Shown here: piece by piece, positions 1 to 5,898 of the stretch
Layout: each line of letters starts with the position of its first letter
Position numbering within the stretch: the first letter of the stretch is position 1
NCBI GenBank assembly: GCA_029974875.1
Contig: JARKQP010000272.1
Location: 1 to 6,861 of the forward strand
DNA length: 6,861 nucleotides
Direction of reading: 5' to 3'
Source: Mobilitalea sp.
GTDB taxonomy: Bacteria; Bacillota_A; Clostridia; Lachnospirales; Lachnospiraceae
The notes under the pieces: generated by a model
What the model was told of the DNA's origin: nothing
Database searches by the model: none
What the model saw: the letters and a program-made list of their open reading frames with translations, nothing else
Made by a program: the position numbers and the translations under genes

Positions 1-2
1 TG

Positions 3-1316
3 CTCCTGGGACTTCTTGTATTATTACAATTCATAGGGCATGATTTCTTTACCACGGAGCTTGGTTACCGGCTGATTATGCCGGCAGAGCTTCGCGGTGG
101 TGCGGAAATCGATTTGAACTTCGGAGTCAGAAGGGTATACATGACTTTATTTAATCCGAATTACGTAGGTGTCTATGTTGCTTTGGTTGCGCCGGTTATT
201 TTTATTCTGCTTTTTTTTCAAAAAAAAGTAGTATGGATCGTACTATCGGTTCTTTCCGTTATCCTGCTGCTAATTGGTGAATTCGGATCACAGTCCCTCG
301 CAGGATTTATTGGCTTAGGCGCTGCAATGGTCTTAATACTTATATTTTTACGGCGTTATATATTTAAGAAGCCAATTATTGCCGTATCTGCGATTGTCTT
401 TGTATTGATCGGCATTATAGTAATGAATGTAATTACCGGTAATTTTTTGGTCAGCAAGCTTAAAAGTACTTTTCAAATTCCAAAAACGGAGCATTTATTG
501 ACGGATATGGAAACGTTGGATGATGGCGTATCACTTACCTTCAAGGGACAGCAAATCAAGGTAAGGTATTCTTTGGATGAAAGCAATGTATTATCACTTC
601 AGGTGCTGGATAAGGATAGCAATACCCTTGTGACTAATTTTGATCCTTCAGCGAACATCTATCGGTTAGAAGACAGCCAATTATCTGATATAACATTGGG
701 ATTTGATATGACGCAGCCAGGGGTGTTTTATATTCAGGTGGAAGGGAATCAATACCGCTTTACGAATTTGACAGAGGATGGTACCTATTATTATGTGAAT
801 CTTTTTAATAAGCTAGACAAGCTAAAAACGGCTCCCTCCTTTTTATTTAAGGGTTATGGGGCCTTTGCATCGGGGCGTGGATATATCTGGTCTAGGACAA
901 TCCCGCTACTAAAGGATCATATTATTTTGGGCTCGGGTCCGGATACTTTTACAATGACGTTTCCGCAGAATGATTATATGAATATGACCCGTTATGGATA
1001 TTCAGGTCAAATTTTGTCAAAGCCACATAATCTGTACCTACAGATAGGGGTTCAGACGGGTGTGTTGTCACTTATTGCCTTTTTGGCGTTTTACGGGATG
1101 TACGCTGTATCCAGCATACGTTTGTATATCAGGGGGCGATTTGACAGCTACTATGCAAAGGTAGGTGTTGCAGTTTTTATCGGAACGGCAGCATATATGG
1201 TGACAGGTTTAACGAATGACTCCAGTATTACGGTTGCTCCTGTGTTTTGGGCGCTAATGGGGGTTGGTATTGCAGTTAATCATAAGGTAAGTTCTATGAC
1301 GAAGAAGGAAATATAG
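3..1316 (+). CDS. O-antigen ligase/polymerase-like polytopic membrane protein (3' part, 5' end outside window)
   Basis: The reading frame is open to the left edge, so the ATG at 78 is probably internal and the gene starts upstream. Counting from that ATG (412 residues), hydrophobic segments lie near residues 27-47, 51-69, 73-92 and 99-118. A long, mostly polar region (about 120-320) follows, then segments near 323-345, 358-378 and 384-400. The end of the polar region holds GRGYIWSRTIPLLKDH (266-281), LGSGPDTF (284-291) and SKPHNLYLQIG (314-324). These resemble the Arg/Trp, G-x-G and H-N-x-Y-L signatures of the Wzy/WaaL ligase superfamily, which joins or polymerises lipid-linked glycans outside the membrane. 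By family this would act in surface polysaccharide or teichoic-type polymer assembly; the exact acceptor cannot be told. It ends in a double TAG stop. No partner glycan genes are visible. The family call is fairly secure; ligase versus polymerase is open. Confidence 0.8.
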   Translation, partial: LLGLLVLLQFIGHDFFTTELGYRLIMPAELRGGAEIDLNFGVRRVYMTLFNPNYVGVYVALVAPVIFILLFFQKKVVWIVLSVLSVILLLIGEFGSQSLAGFIGLGAAMVLILIFLRRYIFKKPIIAVSAIVFVLIGIIVMNVITGNFLVSKLKSTFQIPKTEHLLTDMETLDDGVSLTFKGQQIKVRYSLDESNVLSLQVLDKDSNTLVTNFDPSANIYRLEDSQLSDITLGFDMTQPGVFYIQVEGNQYRFTNLTEDGTYYYVNLFNKLDKLKTAPSFLFKGYGAFASGRGYIWSRTIPLLKDHIILGSGPDTFTMTFPQNDYMNMTRYGYSGQILSKPHNLYLQIGVQTGVLSLIAFLAFYGMYAVSSIRLYIRGRFDSYYAKVGVAVFIGTAAYMVTGLTNDSSITVAPVFWALMGVGIAVNHKVSSMTKKEI

Positions 1317-1367
1317 TAGTAAGAGAAAAATGGTTCCGTTTTGGAGTTGTACGTGGTATGCTTGCAC

Positions 1368-1402
1368 AGCAGATAGCAGATAGCAGATAGCAGATAGCAG
1401 AT
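1368..1402. repeat. Five perfect tandem copies of the heptamer AGCAGAT
   Basis: AGCAGAT occurs five times without a mismatch at 1368, 1375, 1382, 1389 and 1396. On the plus strand the array contains a TAG in every frame, so no protein can read through it. On the minus strand it is open in all frames, which creates a spurious reading frame there. Such a short perfect array is prone to slipped-strand copy-number change. Confidence 0.95.
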
Positions 1403-1715
1403 GGCCCTCTATGGCATTGACAATCTTGATTATAAATATCTTGTACAGGATTTAATTGAGAATGAACCGGAGTTATTTGGGTGAGGAATGGCATGGAGCC
1501 AGATATAATTTAATTCAAGTAAAATAAAGTCAGACTTTATTTTACTCGAAAAAGCCTCTCCAATTTATAGAACTATCCGAAAAATTGACCTTCTGGTAGT
1601 GGAGGGTGATAAGATATATCTGTTTGAGGTAATGGAAGAAAGCCCTCTGTGGGAGATGAGCCAGATAAGGCTTGCTCCTGCAGGAGGCTTTTTGTGGTTT
1701 AGGGAACAGGATTAG
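1401..1715 (+). pseudogene. Remnant of an unidentified gene broken by in-frame stops
   Basis: Two protein-like stretches lie in the same frame. The first, 1401-1484, contains YGIDNLDYKYLVQDLIENEP and ends at TGA. After a second stop (TAA, 1506-1508) the frame is open from 1509 to the TAG at 1713-1715 and reads as mixed, protein-like sequence including IDLLVVEGDKIYLFEVMEES and ending GGFLWFREQD. Neither part has a ribosome site or a sensible start. The 29-bp palindrome sits at the beginning of the second part. A decayed gene, or two neighbouring tails, fits best. I do not recognise the family; both fragments could also be chance open sequence. Confidence 0.35.
1518..1546. repeat. 29-bp perfect palindrome (14-bp arms, 1-bp centre)
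   Basis: AGTAAAATAAAGTC (1518-1531) is followed by a single A and then its exact reverse complement (1533-1546). A C/G pair one step further out (1516 and 1548) extends the symmetry after one mismatch. There is no T-run on either side, so it is not a classical terminator. It could be an operator, a recombination scar or the remains of a small inverted-repeat element. Confidence 0.9.
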
Positions 1716-1757
1716 ATGGCAATGATGTGAGTTTTACTTAAGAGACAATATTTTCAG

Positions 1758-1786
1758 TTGACATTGTATCGTCCCAACGATATAAT
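1758..1786 (+). promoter_or_regulatory. Consensus SigA promoter of the toxin-antitoxin-like module
   Basis: TTGACA at 1758-1763 and TATAAT at 1781-1786 are both perfect matches, separated by exactly 17 bp. Transcription should start near 1793, leaving a leader of about 47 nt before the ATG at 1840. So strong a promoter in front of a probable toxin implies tight repression. The operator lies in the spacer and covers the -10. Confidence 0.88.
1763..1786. promoter_or_regulatory. Operator 1, inside the promoter
   Basis: ATTGTATCGT, a 4-bp centre CCCA, then ACGATATAAT form an inverted repeat with 10-bp arms and one mismatch. The core GTATCG-N6-CGATAT (1766-1783) matches the second site downstream. 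It occupies the promoter spacer and the whole -10 hexamer, so a bound repressor would block polymerase. The likely binder is the helix-turn-helix protein encoded by the second gene of the unit (inference). Confidence 0.75.
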
Positions 1787-1799
1787 GGTATTGAATAGG

Positions 1800-1823
1800 T
1801 TGGTATCGCTTTGACGATACTAA
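1800..1823. promoter_or_regulatory. Operator 2, downstream of the transcription start
   Basis: GTATCG (1803-1808), six bases, then CGATAC (1815-1820) is a perfect inverted repeat, extended by TT/AA outside one mismatched position. It shares the GTATCG-N6-CGATAY pattern with operator 1. The two centres are 37 bp apart, about 3.5 helical turns. It lies between the expected transcription start and the ribosome site. Confidence 0.75.
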
Positions 1824-1839
1824 TTAGGGAGGTATTATT

Positions 1840-2535
1840 ATGCAGGAGCTTATTTTATATCACGGATCGCAGAGTATAATAGATCAACCACGGTTCGGCG
1901 TGGGAAAAGCCTACAATGATTATGGATTAGGTTTCTATTGCACCGAAAATATTGAGATTGCAAAGGAGTGGGCGTGTACCGCGGGGGGTGGCGGCTTTGC
2001 GAATCAATACAATTTGCACACAGATGGTCTGCGTTTGTTCTCCCTTTCCAGCGAGGAGATGCATATCCTAAACTGGCTTGCGGTGTTGCTGCAAAACCGC
2101 ACCTTTCGTCTGTCCAGTGATTTGGCAGCAGAAGCAAAAGAATATATGCTGGCAGAATTTTTACCCGATTTAAGTCCCTATGATGTCATTTGTGGCTATC
2201 GTGCCGACGATTCTTATTTCTCATTTGCTACTGCATTTTTAGGCGGAGGATTGTCGCTTGGTCAGCTCTCCAAAGCCATGCGATTGGGCAAGCTGGGGGA
2301 GCAGGTTGTGCTTAAATCAGAGAAAGCGTTTTCCAGTTTGGAGTTTTTAGGCTACAGCCAAGCGGAACAAGCAGTTTACTACCCCATGCGTGGGGCACGA
2401 GACAGCAGTGCCAGAAATGCACTGAAAGAAGAGCGTAGACAGGCAAGAGCTTCCGACGGCGTTTATATGATTGATATTCTCAGAGAGGAGTGGAAAAACG
2501 ATGACCAGCGCTTACGAAGAAATCTATTTAAATGA
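1840..2535 (+). CDS. DUF3990-type protein, probable ADP-ribosyltransferase-like toxin
   Basis: The 231-residue protein opens with ELILYHGS (3-10) and has DYGLGFYCTENIEIAKEWA (27-45). Later it has the run GYRADDSYFSFATAFLGGG (119-137) and then LGKLGEQVVLKSEKAFSSL (149-167). These are hallmarks of the DUF3990 family as I remember it, which is related to the ADP-ribosyltransferase fold. By analogy with H-Y-E transferases, His8, Tyr33 and Glu154 are candidate NAD-binding and catalytic residues; this assignment is inferred. There is no signal peptide or membrane segment, so it should be cytosolic. AGGGAGG (1826-1832) lies 7 bases before the ATG and fixes the start. The last 35 bases overlap the next gene, which points to translational coupling. 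The target (protein, nucleic acid or small molecule) cannot be told. A non-toxic ADP-ribosylating enzyme is the main alternative. Confidence 0.8.
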   Translation: MQELILYHGSQSIIDQPRFGVGKAYNDYGLGFYCTENIEIAKEWACTAGGGGFANQYNLHTDGLRLFSLSSEEMHILNWLAVLLQNRTFRLSSDLAAEAKEYMLAEFLPDLSPYDVICGYRADDSYFSFATAFLGGGLSLGQLSKAMRLGKLGEQVVLKSEKAFSSLEFLGYSQAEQAVYYPMRGARDSSARNALKEERRQARASDGVYMIDILREEWKNDDQRLRRNLFK

Positions 2536-3142
2536 TGCGCAGAACAACTTGGGTGATATGATGGACTATGCTGTGCTGGATTGCGGATATGATGCCGATG
2601 CGTTTTTTACACTGTTCCTTTCATCAGGTATTGCCAGCGAGTTTGGCAAGGGCAATCCAAAGTACATTGCAGGACTTTCAGGACCTGAGCTTGTAAAAGA
2701 GGTTGTTTTTCGGATCAGTGGTAAAATAATTACAGCCAAGCCTTCGGAATGTATGGATAAAAGCCCCGAATATTGGGCGGGCTGGGCATTAGCCTACTAT
2801 CAGTGGCGCACGGGATATAGTTTTGCGCTACTCCACAAGGTAGTGCCGTTTTCCAAACTTCTGCCCCTTTATTCTGCTCTGCATGAAGCGGATATTGAAA
2901 AATTTGCTGAGCTGGCAGACCGATGGGTCGAGGAATACAAGACAACCTCCGAAACCAGCCTGGCTCGTATCCGCAAGGCAAAAGGGTATTCGCAAAAACA
3001 ACTGGCAACGGCCTCCGGCGTGTCGCTGCGCATGATTCAGCTCTATGAGCAAAAGCAGAATGACCTGGGTAAAGCGCAAGGGACAACACTGCTTAACCTG
3101 TCCCGTGCGCTGGGGTGTGGAATAGAAGACTTGATGGAATAA
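2501..3142 (+). CDS. XRE-type helix-turn-helix protein with a long N-terminal domain, probable antitoxin/repressor
   Basis: The preferred start is the ATG at 2501, preceded by AGGAG (2486-2490) with a 10-base gap. A TTG 30 bases upstream is in frame but has no comparable ribosome site. The 213-residue product has an unrecognised N-terminal part (about 1-148), with Trp/Tyr-rich sequence YWAGWALAYYQW (91-102). A C-terminal Cro/XRE-like domain follows (about 153-213): RIRKAKGYSQKQLATASGVS, then RMIQLYEQ and a closing helix LLNLSRALGCGIEDLM. The DNA-binding part is therefore at the C-terminus and the N-terminal part may bind the toxin. The gene overlaps the upstream gene by 35 bases and has no promoter of its own that I see. 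It probably represses the shared promoter at the GTATCG-N6-CGATAY sites. The HTH is clear; antitoxin function is inferred from context. Confidence 0.8.
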   Translation: MTSAYEEIYLNDAQNNLGDMMDYAVLDCGYDADAFFTLFLSSGIASEFGKGNPKYIAGLSGPELVKEVVFRISGKIITAKPSECMDKSPEYWAGWALAYYQWRTGYSFALLHKVVPFSKLLPLYSALHEADIEKFAELADRWVEEYKTTSETSLARIRKAKGYSQKQLATASGVSLRMIQLYEQKQNDLGKAQGTTLLNLSRALGCGIEDLME

Positions 3143-3182
3143 AGAGGTACTGGCAGGCAGAGCTGGAGACATCCTGTATAAA

Positions 3183-3210
3183 GCATGAATCATGCCTTAA
3201 CTCTGAGAGT
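3183..3210. repeat. Two small palindromes in the convergent gap
   Basis: GCATGA-A-TCATGC (3183-3195) and ACTCT-G-AGAGT (3200-3210) lie in the 94-bp space between the convergent HTH and pflB genes. Neither has an adjacent T-run on either strand, so neither is a standard intrinsic terminator. No clear terminator for either convergent gene is visible here. Confidence 0.4.
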
Positions 3211-3236
3211 AAAGGAGAATGGCAAATTTGGCATCC

Positions 3237-5459
3237 CTAGATCCTACAATGAAATGTCCTGGCAATCACCTCATCCTGTTGCTTTGTGCTCAAGGAATTA
3301 AACCGTACCGCATATCCTGATACCCGAATCGTCAAATTCGGGTATTTTTCAGGATGGGCTTTTGCGTCTATCAGTAACTCCCTGTTTAAGACATTAACAT
3401 TGATATGATGCCCCTGGTCTCCAAAATAACCATCCAGCATAGAAGTCAGGTTGATGATCTGCTCCTTCCTTGTCTTACCTAGGGCTTCAGGAGTAATGGA
3501 GAAGGTATAGGAGATGCCGTCCCTGCAGTTGGAATAATCGAGCTTCGATACAGACTGTAGGGAAGCCAAGGCACCATTGTTGTCCCTGCCATGCATTGGA
3601 TTTGCGCCAGGTGCGAAAGGGGCACCGGCTTTCCGTCCGTCAGGAGTAGAACCGGTTTTTTTGCCGTATACTACATTACTAGTAATCGTCAGGATCGATA
3701 GGGTATGTATTGCATTGCGGTAGGTAGGGTGCCTACGCAGCCTTGTAATAAATTCATCAACTACCTCAGCAGCAATCAGATCCACATGGTCGTCATTATT
3801 GCCGAAGGCGGGGAAATCACCTTCGACCGTAAAATCCGTAATACCTCTGCCATCCTTGATTGGAGTTACTCTGGCATATTTGATGGCACTTAAGGAGTCA
3901 GCAACAACGGATAAGCCGGCGACGCCGAAGGCCATTAGCCGTTCTACTTCTGTATCATGCAAGGCCATTTGAAGCTTTTCATAGGCATATTTATCATGCA
4001 TGTAGTGGATGACATTCATGGTATTGACATATAAGCCGCAGAGCCAGTCCAGCATGTGGAGAAAGCTTTCCTTTACCTTATCATATTCCAAAGGCATTCC
4101 TTCTTCAAAGGGTTCGCATTGAGGACCAATCTGTTCACCGCTGATCTCATCCTTTCCGCCATTTAGGCTCATTAAAAGTACCTTAGCCAGGTTGCAGCGT
4201 GCTCCAAAGAACTGCATCTGCTTTCCGATCTGCATAGCGGATACACAACAGGCGATTCCATAGTCATCACCGTAGGTAGGGCGCATCAAGTCATCATTTT
4301 CATATTGTATGGAGTCCGTTTCTATGGACATCCTGGTACAATAGCTTTTGAAGCCTGCTGGCAATGCCCTTGACCATAGTACAGTGAGGTTAGGTTCCGG
4401 GGCGGGAGATAGGTTGGTAAGGGTATGCAGGAAGCGGAAGCTGTTCTTTGTCACCATACTTCTTCCATCCTCCGTGATCCCTCCAATAGCTTCTGTCACC
4501 CAGGTCGGATCACCGGCATAGAGCTCATTATAATCGGGAGTGCGCAGCTGCCTTGCCATCCGAAGCTTTAATACAAATTGGTCGACGAGCTCCTGGGCTT
4601 CGGTTTCTGTGATAATCCCATTTTTTAGATCCCTCTCAATATAAATATCTAGAAAGGTGGAGGTACGTCCAAGGGACATGGCTGCGCCGTTCTGCTCCTT
4701 AATTGCCCCCAGATAAGCAAAGTACAGCCATTGGACCGCCTCTGCTGCATTAACTGCAGGATTAGAGATGTCGATGCCGTAACCGTCAGCCATTTCTTTT
4801 AGTTGCCTTAGGAAGTCGATCTGGCGGTATAGTTCCTCTAAGGTGCGGATGGTTTCTTCGTTCATGGCGGATCCGCCTAATCTTATCTTATCATTTTCTT
4901 TGTTTTTAATCAGATAATCAACGCCGTAAAGAGCCACCCTCCGGTAGTCTCCGATAATGCGCCCCCGACCGTAGGCATCCGGCAGCCCTGTGATGACACC
5001 GCTTTTTCTGGCCTTTCTCATCTCAGGGGTATAGACACGGAATACACCCTCGTTGTGGGTAGTACGGTAACGGAAATGCTCCTCTACCTCTTCAGACAGA
5101 GTATAGCCGTAGGCCTCGCAGGCCTGGCGAGCCATCCGAATTCCCCCGAAGGGGTTCACGCCCCGTTTTAAGGGGGCATCAGTCTGATAGCCATAGATAA
5201 CCTCATTTTCTTTATCCAGATAGGCTGGTTCATAGGTTAAGAGGGAACTAACCTTGTCGGTATTAATAGATAATACGCCTTTTGCGTGTTCAAGCTTTGC
5301 CAGAGACATATATTTCTCGTTCAGTCTTAGGGTTCGCCCGGTTGCCCCTTCTAAGAAGCTGTCATCGCCCTCATAGGGGGTATAGTTCCTAAGGATAAAA
5401 TCTCTTACATCGATTTCATTCTGCCATTTTCCTGGTTTAAAATCATACCATGCATTCAT
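3237..5459 (-). CDS. pflB: Pyruvate formate-lyase (formate C-acetyltransferase), glycyl-radical enzyme
   Basis: This cytosolic homodimeric enzyme converts pyruvate and CoA to acetyl-CoA and formate in anaerobic fermentation. The 740-residue product is close to the usual 740-760. The adjacent catalytic cysteines are Cys404-Cys405 in [20 protein letters not shown] (401-420). The glycyl-radical loop [10 protein letters not shown] (711-720) places the radical on Gly715. Other conserved blocks are NPFGGIRMA (102-110), [17 protein letters not shown] (262-278) and [12 protein letters not shown] (680-691). GGAGG (plus-strand 5465-5469) lies 5 bases before the ATG. The gene is transcribed from its own promoter through a ZTP riboswitch. 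The activating radical-SAM gene pflA, often next to pflB, is absent: the space after the stop holds a convergent HTH gene. The last residues, RTFHCRI, differ from the RTF-x-x-S-M type ending I expect. Catalytic residues are all present, so the enzyme should be functional once activated. Confidence 0.97.
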   Translation of the reverse strand: MNAWYDFKPGKWQNEIDVRDFILRNYTPYEGDDSFLEGATGRTLRLNEKYMSLAKLEHAKGVLSINTDKVSSLLTYEPAYLDKENEVIYGYQTDAPLKRGVNPFGGIRMARQACEAYGYTLSEEVEEHFRYRTTHNEGVFRVYTPEMRKARKSGVITGLPDAYGRGRIIGDYRRVALYGVDYLIKNKENDKIRLGGSAMNEETIRTLEELYRQIDFLRQLKEMADGYGIDISNPAVNAAEAVQWLYFAYLGAIKEQNGAAMSLGRTSTFLDIYIERDLKNGIITETEAQELVDQFVLKLRMARQLRTPDYNELYAGDPTWVTEAIGGITEDGRSMVTKNSFRFLHTLTNLSPAPEPNLTVLWSRALPAGFKSYCTRMSIETDSIQYENDDLMRPTYGDDYGIACCVSAMQIGKQMQFFGARCNLAKVLLMSLNGGKDEISGEQIGPQCEPFEEGMPLEYDKVKESFLHMLDWLCGLYVNTMNVIHYMHDKYAYEKLQMALHDTEVERLMAFGVAGLSVVADSLSAIKYARVTPIKDGRGITDFTVEGDFPAFGNNDDHVDLIAAEVVDEFITRLRRHPTYRNAIHTLSILTITSNVVYGKKTGSTPDGRKAGAPFAPGANPMHGRDNNGALASLQSVSKLDYSNCRDGISYTFSITPEALGKTRKEQIINLTSMLDGYFGDQGHHINVNVLNRELLIDAKAHPEKYPNLTIRVSGYAVRFNSLSTKQQDEVIARTFHCRI

Positions 5460-5563
5460 GCATACCTCCGTTCTGCCATCTTAGCGGCAATTTAGTAATT
5501 GGATAAATCGGATCCAGTGATATAAAACACTCGTGGCAGTGATGGCAACTAAAGCAATGCATC
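5460..5563 (-). other. pflB leader downstream of the riboswitch terminator
   Basis: About 100 bases between the terminator T-run and the pflB start. It holds the GGAGG ribosome site (5465-5469) and a weak CACT/AGTG hairpin (5528-5541). A seven-codon frame (ATG at 5479) ends in a TGA overlapping the pflB start codon, but it has no ribosome site. I see no second promoter. Confidence 0.5.
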
Positions 5564-5594
5564 AAAAAACCGCCTGAGCTTTTGCCCAGGCGGT
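5564..5594 (-). terminator. Riboswitch expression platform: intrinsic terminator in the pflB leader
   Basis: Read on the minus strand, CCGCCTGGGC (5593-5584), loop AAAA, GCTCAGGCGG (5579-5570) form a 10-bp stem with one G-U pair. A flanking A-T pair and a run of six T (5569-5564) follow. The ascending arm is also the conserved 3' element of the ZTP aptamer, so aptamer folding and full terminator formation exclude each other. It ends about 105 bases before the pflB start codon. Confidence 0.92.
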
Positions 5595-5676
5595 CGACAT
5601 TCATAAATCAACTCCATGGAATGAAGTCTCATACTGGTCCCCCGTGGTTCCCCACATATCCGCCAGTTCCAGTATA
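5564..5676 (-). ncRNA. ZTP riboswitch (pfl motif) in the pflB leader
   Basis: On the minus strand the RNA begins near 5676. P1 is ATACTGG (5675-5669) pairing perfectly with CCAGTAT (5637-5631). Inside it lies ACTGGCGGAT followed by P2, GTGG-GGAA-CCAC (5655-5644), and a G-rich stretch. After a linker of 37 bases comes the conserved CCGCCTGGGCA. GGCGG in the P1-P2 region can pair with CCGCC to make the pseudoknot typical of the pfl motif, known to bind ZMP/ZTP. That pairing removes the arm needed for the terminator, so ligand should switch pflB on. The class was named for its occurrence before pfl genes, which agrees with this position. The linker can form its own small hairpin (CATTC/GAATG). 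Confidence 0.93.
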
Positions 5677-5682
5677 TCTAAA

Positions 5683-5711
5683 ATTATAGAAGCTGGTGAA
5701 GGGCTTGTCAA
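5683..5711 (-). promoter_or_regulatory. Consensus SigA promoter of pflB
   Basis: On the minus strand TTGACA (5711-5706) and TATAAT (5688-5683) are perfect and separated by 17 bp. The expected start near 5676 places the first transcribed bases just before riboswitch helix P1, so the aptamer is transcribed first. The strength of this promoter suggests that control is exerted mainly at the leader terminator. Confidence 0.9.
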
Positions 5712-5739
5712 CCCGTTCAATCCCCATGGCATCTTATTT

Positions 5740-5753
5740 AATCTTATAAGATT
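5740..5753. promoter_or_regulatory. 14-bp perfect palindrome upstream of the pflB promoter
   Basis: AATCTTATAAGATT is its own reverse complement. It is centred about 38 bp upstream of the pflB -35 hexamer, a position suited to an activator or accessory operator. I do not recognise it as a Rex, Fnr/Crp or CcpA site. The region is very AT-rich, so chance is possible. Confidence 0.35.
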
Positions 5754-5759
5754 TATTAT

Positions 5760-5830
5760 CAAAAGTTATAAATAAAAAAAATAAAAAGATATGAATAAAA
5801 AAATAAATAAAAAAGTAAATAAAAAAATAT
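5760..5830. repeat. A-rich low-complexity tract (AAATAAAAAA-type repeats)
   Basis: A 70-bp tract on the plus strand made almost only of A-runs broken by single T, with a few G. Variants of AATAAAAAA recur. It lies between the probable terminator of the ECF gene and the pflB promoter. As minus-strand RNA it is a series of U-runs, which would help terminate transcription from the ECF gene. The A-tracts may also bend the DNA. Confidence 0.7.
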
Positions 5831-5859
5831 GGAATCCCTGCGGGAATGCTATCAGGGAC
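5821..5859 (-). terminator. Probable terminator of the ECF transporter gene
   Basis: On the minus strand TCCCTG (5858-5853) pairs with CAGGGA (5840-5835) across a 12-base loop, with a G-U pair able to extend it. After TTCCATA comes a run of seven T (5827-5821), continuing into the long T-rich tract. A smaller nested TCCC/GGGA hairpin competes. The stem is modest and set back from the T-run, hence moderate confidence. Confidence 0.45.
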
Positions 5860-5898
5860 AACAGCTTGAAGACAGGAAACAGCAGCATGAGCAATCAG

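Larger units (their letters stand above)
1317..1757. other. Non-coding/decayed interval between the ligase-like gene and the toxin-antitoxin-like module
   Basis: This 441-bp stretch has no intact gene. From left to right it holds five copies of a 7-bp tandem repeat (1368-1402), a 27-codon open fragment (1401-1484), a 29-bp perfect palindrome (1518-1546), and a further open fragment running to a TAG at 1713-1715. No convincing terminator follows the ligase-like gene: AAAATGGTTCCGTTTT (1327-1342) can fold but is not followed by a T-run. The mixture of repeat, fragments and palindrome suggests an old insertion or deletion site. Confidence 0.5.

Noticed and set aside
1368..1402. CRISPR-like array
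   Set aside because: The units are contiguous heptamers without spacers; there is no repeat-spacer structure anywhere in the window.
1294..1494. 66-codon minus-strand open frame over the heptamer array
   Set aside because: It exists because the repeat has no stop codons on the minus strand. No ribosome site, low-complexity product, and it overlaps the end of the ligase-like gene.
1675..1693. CTCCTGCAGGAG palindrome followed by GCTTTTT as a terminator
   Set aside because: The usable stem is only about four pairs around a TGCA loop and two bases separate it from the short T-run; it also lies in the fragment's open frame. Too weak to call.
1850..2137. 95-codon minus-strand frame within the DUF3990 gene
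   Set aside because: A shadow of a well-supported plus-strand gene; the product resembles nothing and has no ribosome site.
2471..2500. TTG start for the HTH gene, 10 codons upstream of the ATG
   Set aside because: The ATG at 2501 has AGGAG at a workable distance, while the TTG has no similar site.
2730..3193. Two minus-strand frames (119 and 121 codons) opposite the HTH gene
   Set aside because: They overlap each other and the clear HTH coding frame, and have no start signals or recognisable motifs.
3219..3320. 33-codon plus-strand frame preceded by AAAGGAG at the pflB 3' end
   Set aside because: The Shine-Dalgarno-like sequence is only about 3 bases from the ATG, and most of the frame is antisense to the pflB C-terminus.
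3705..3893. 62-codon plus-strand frame inside pflB
   Set aside because: Antisense to conserved pyruvate formate-lyase coding sequence, with no ribosome site.
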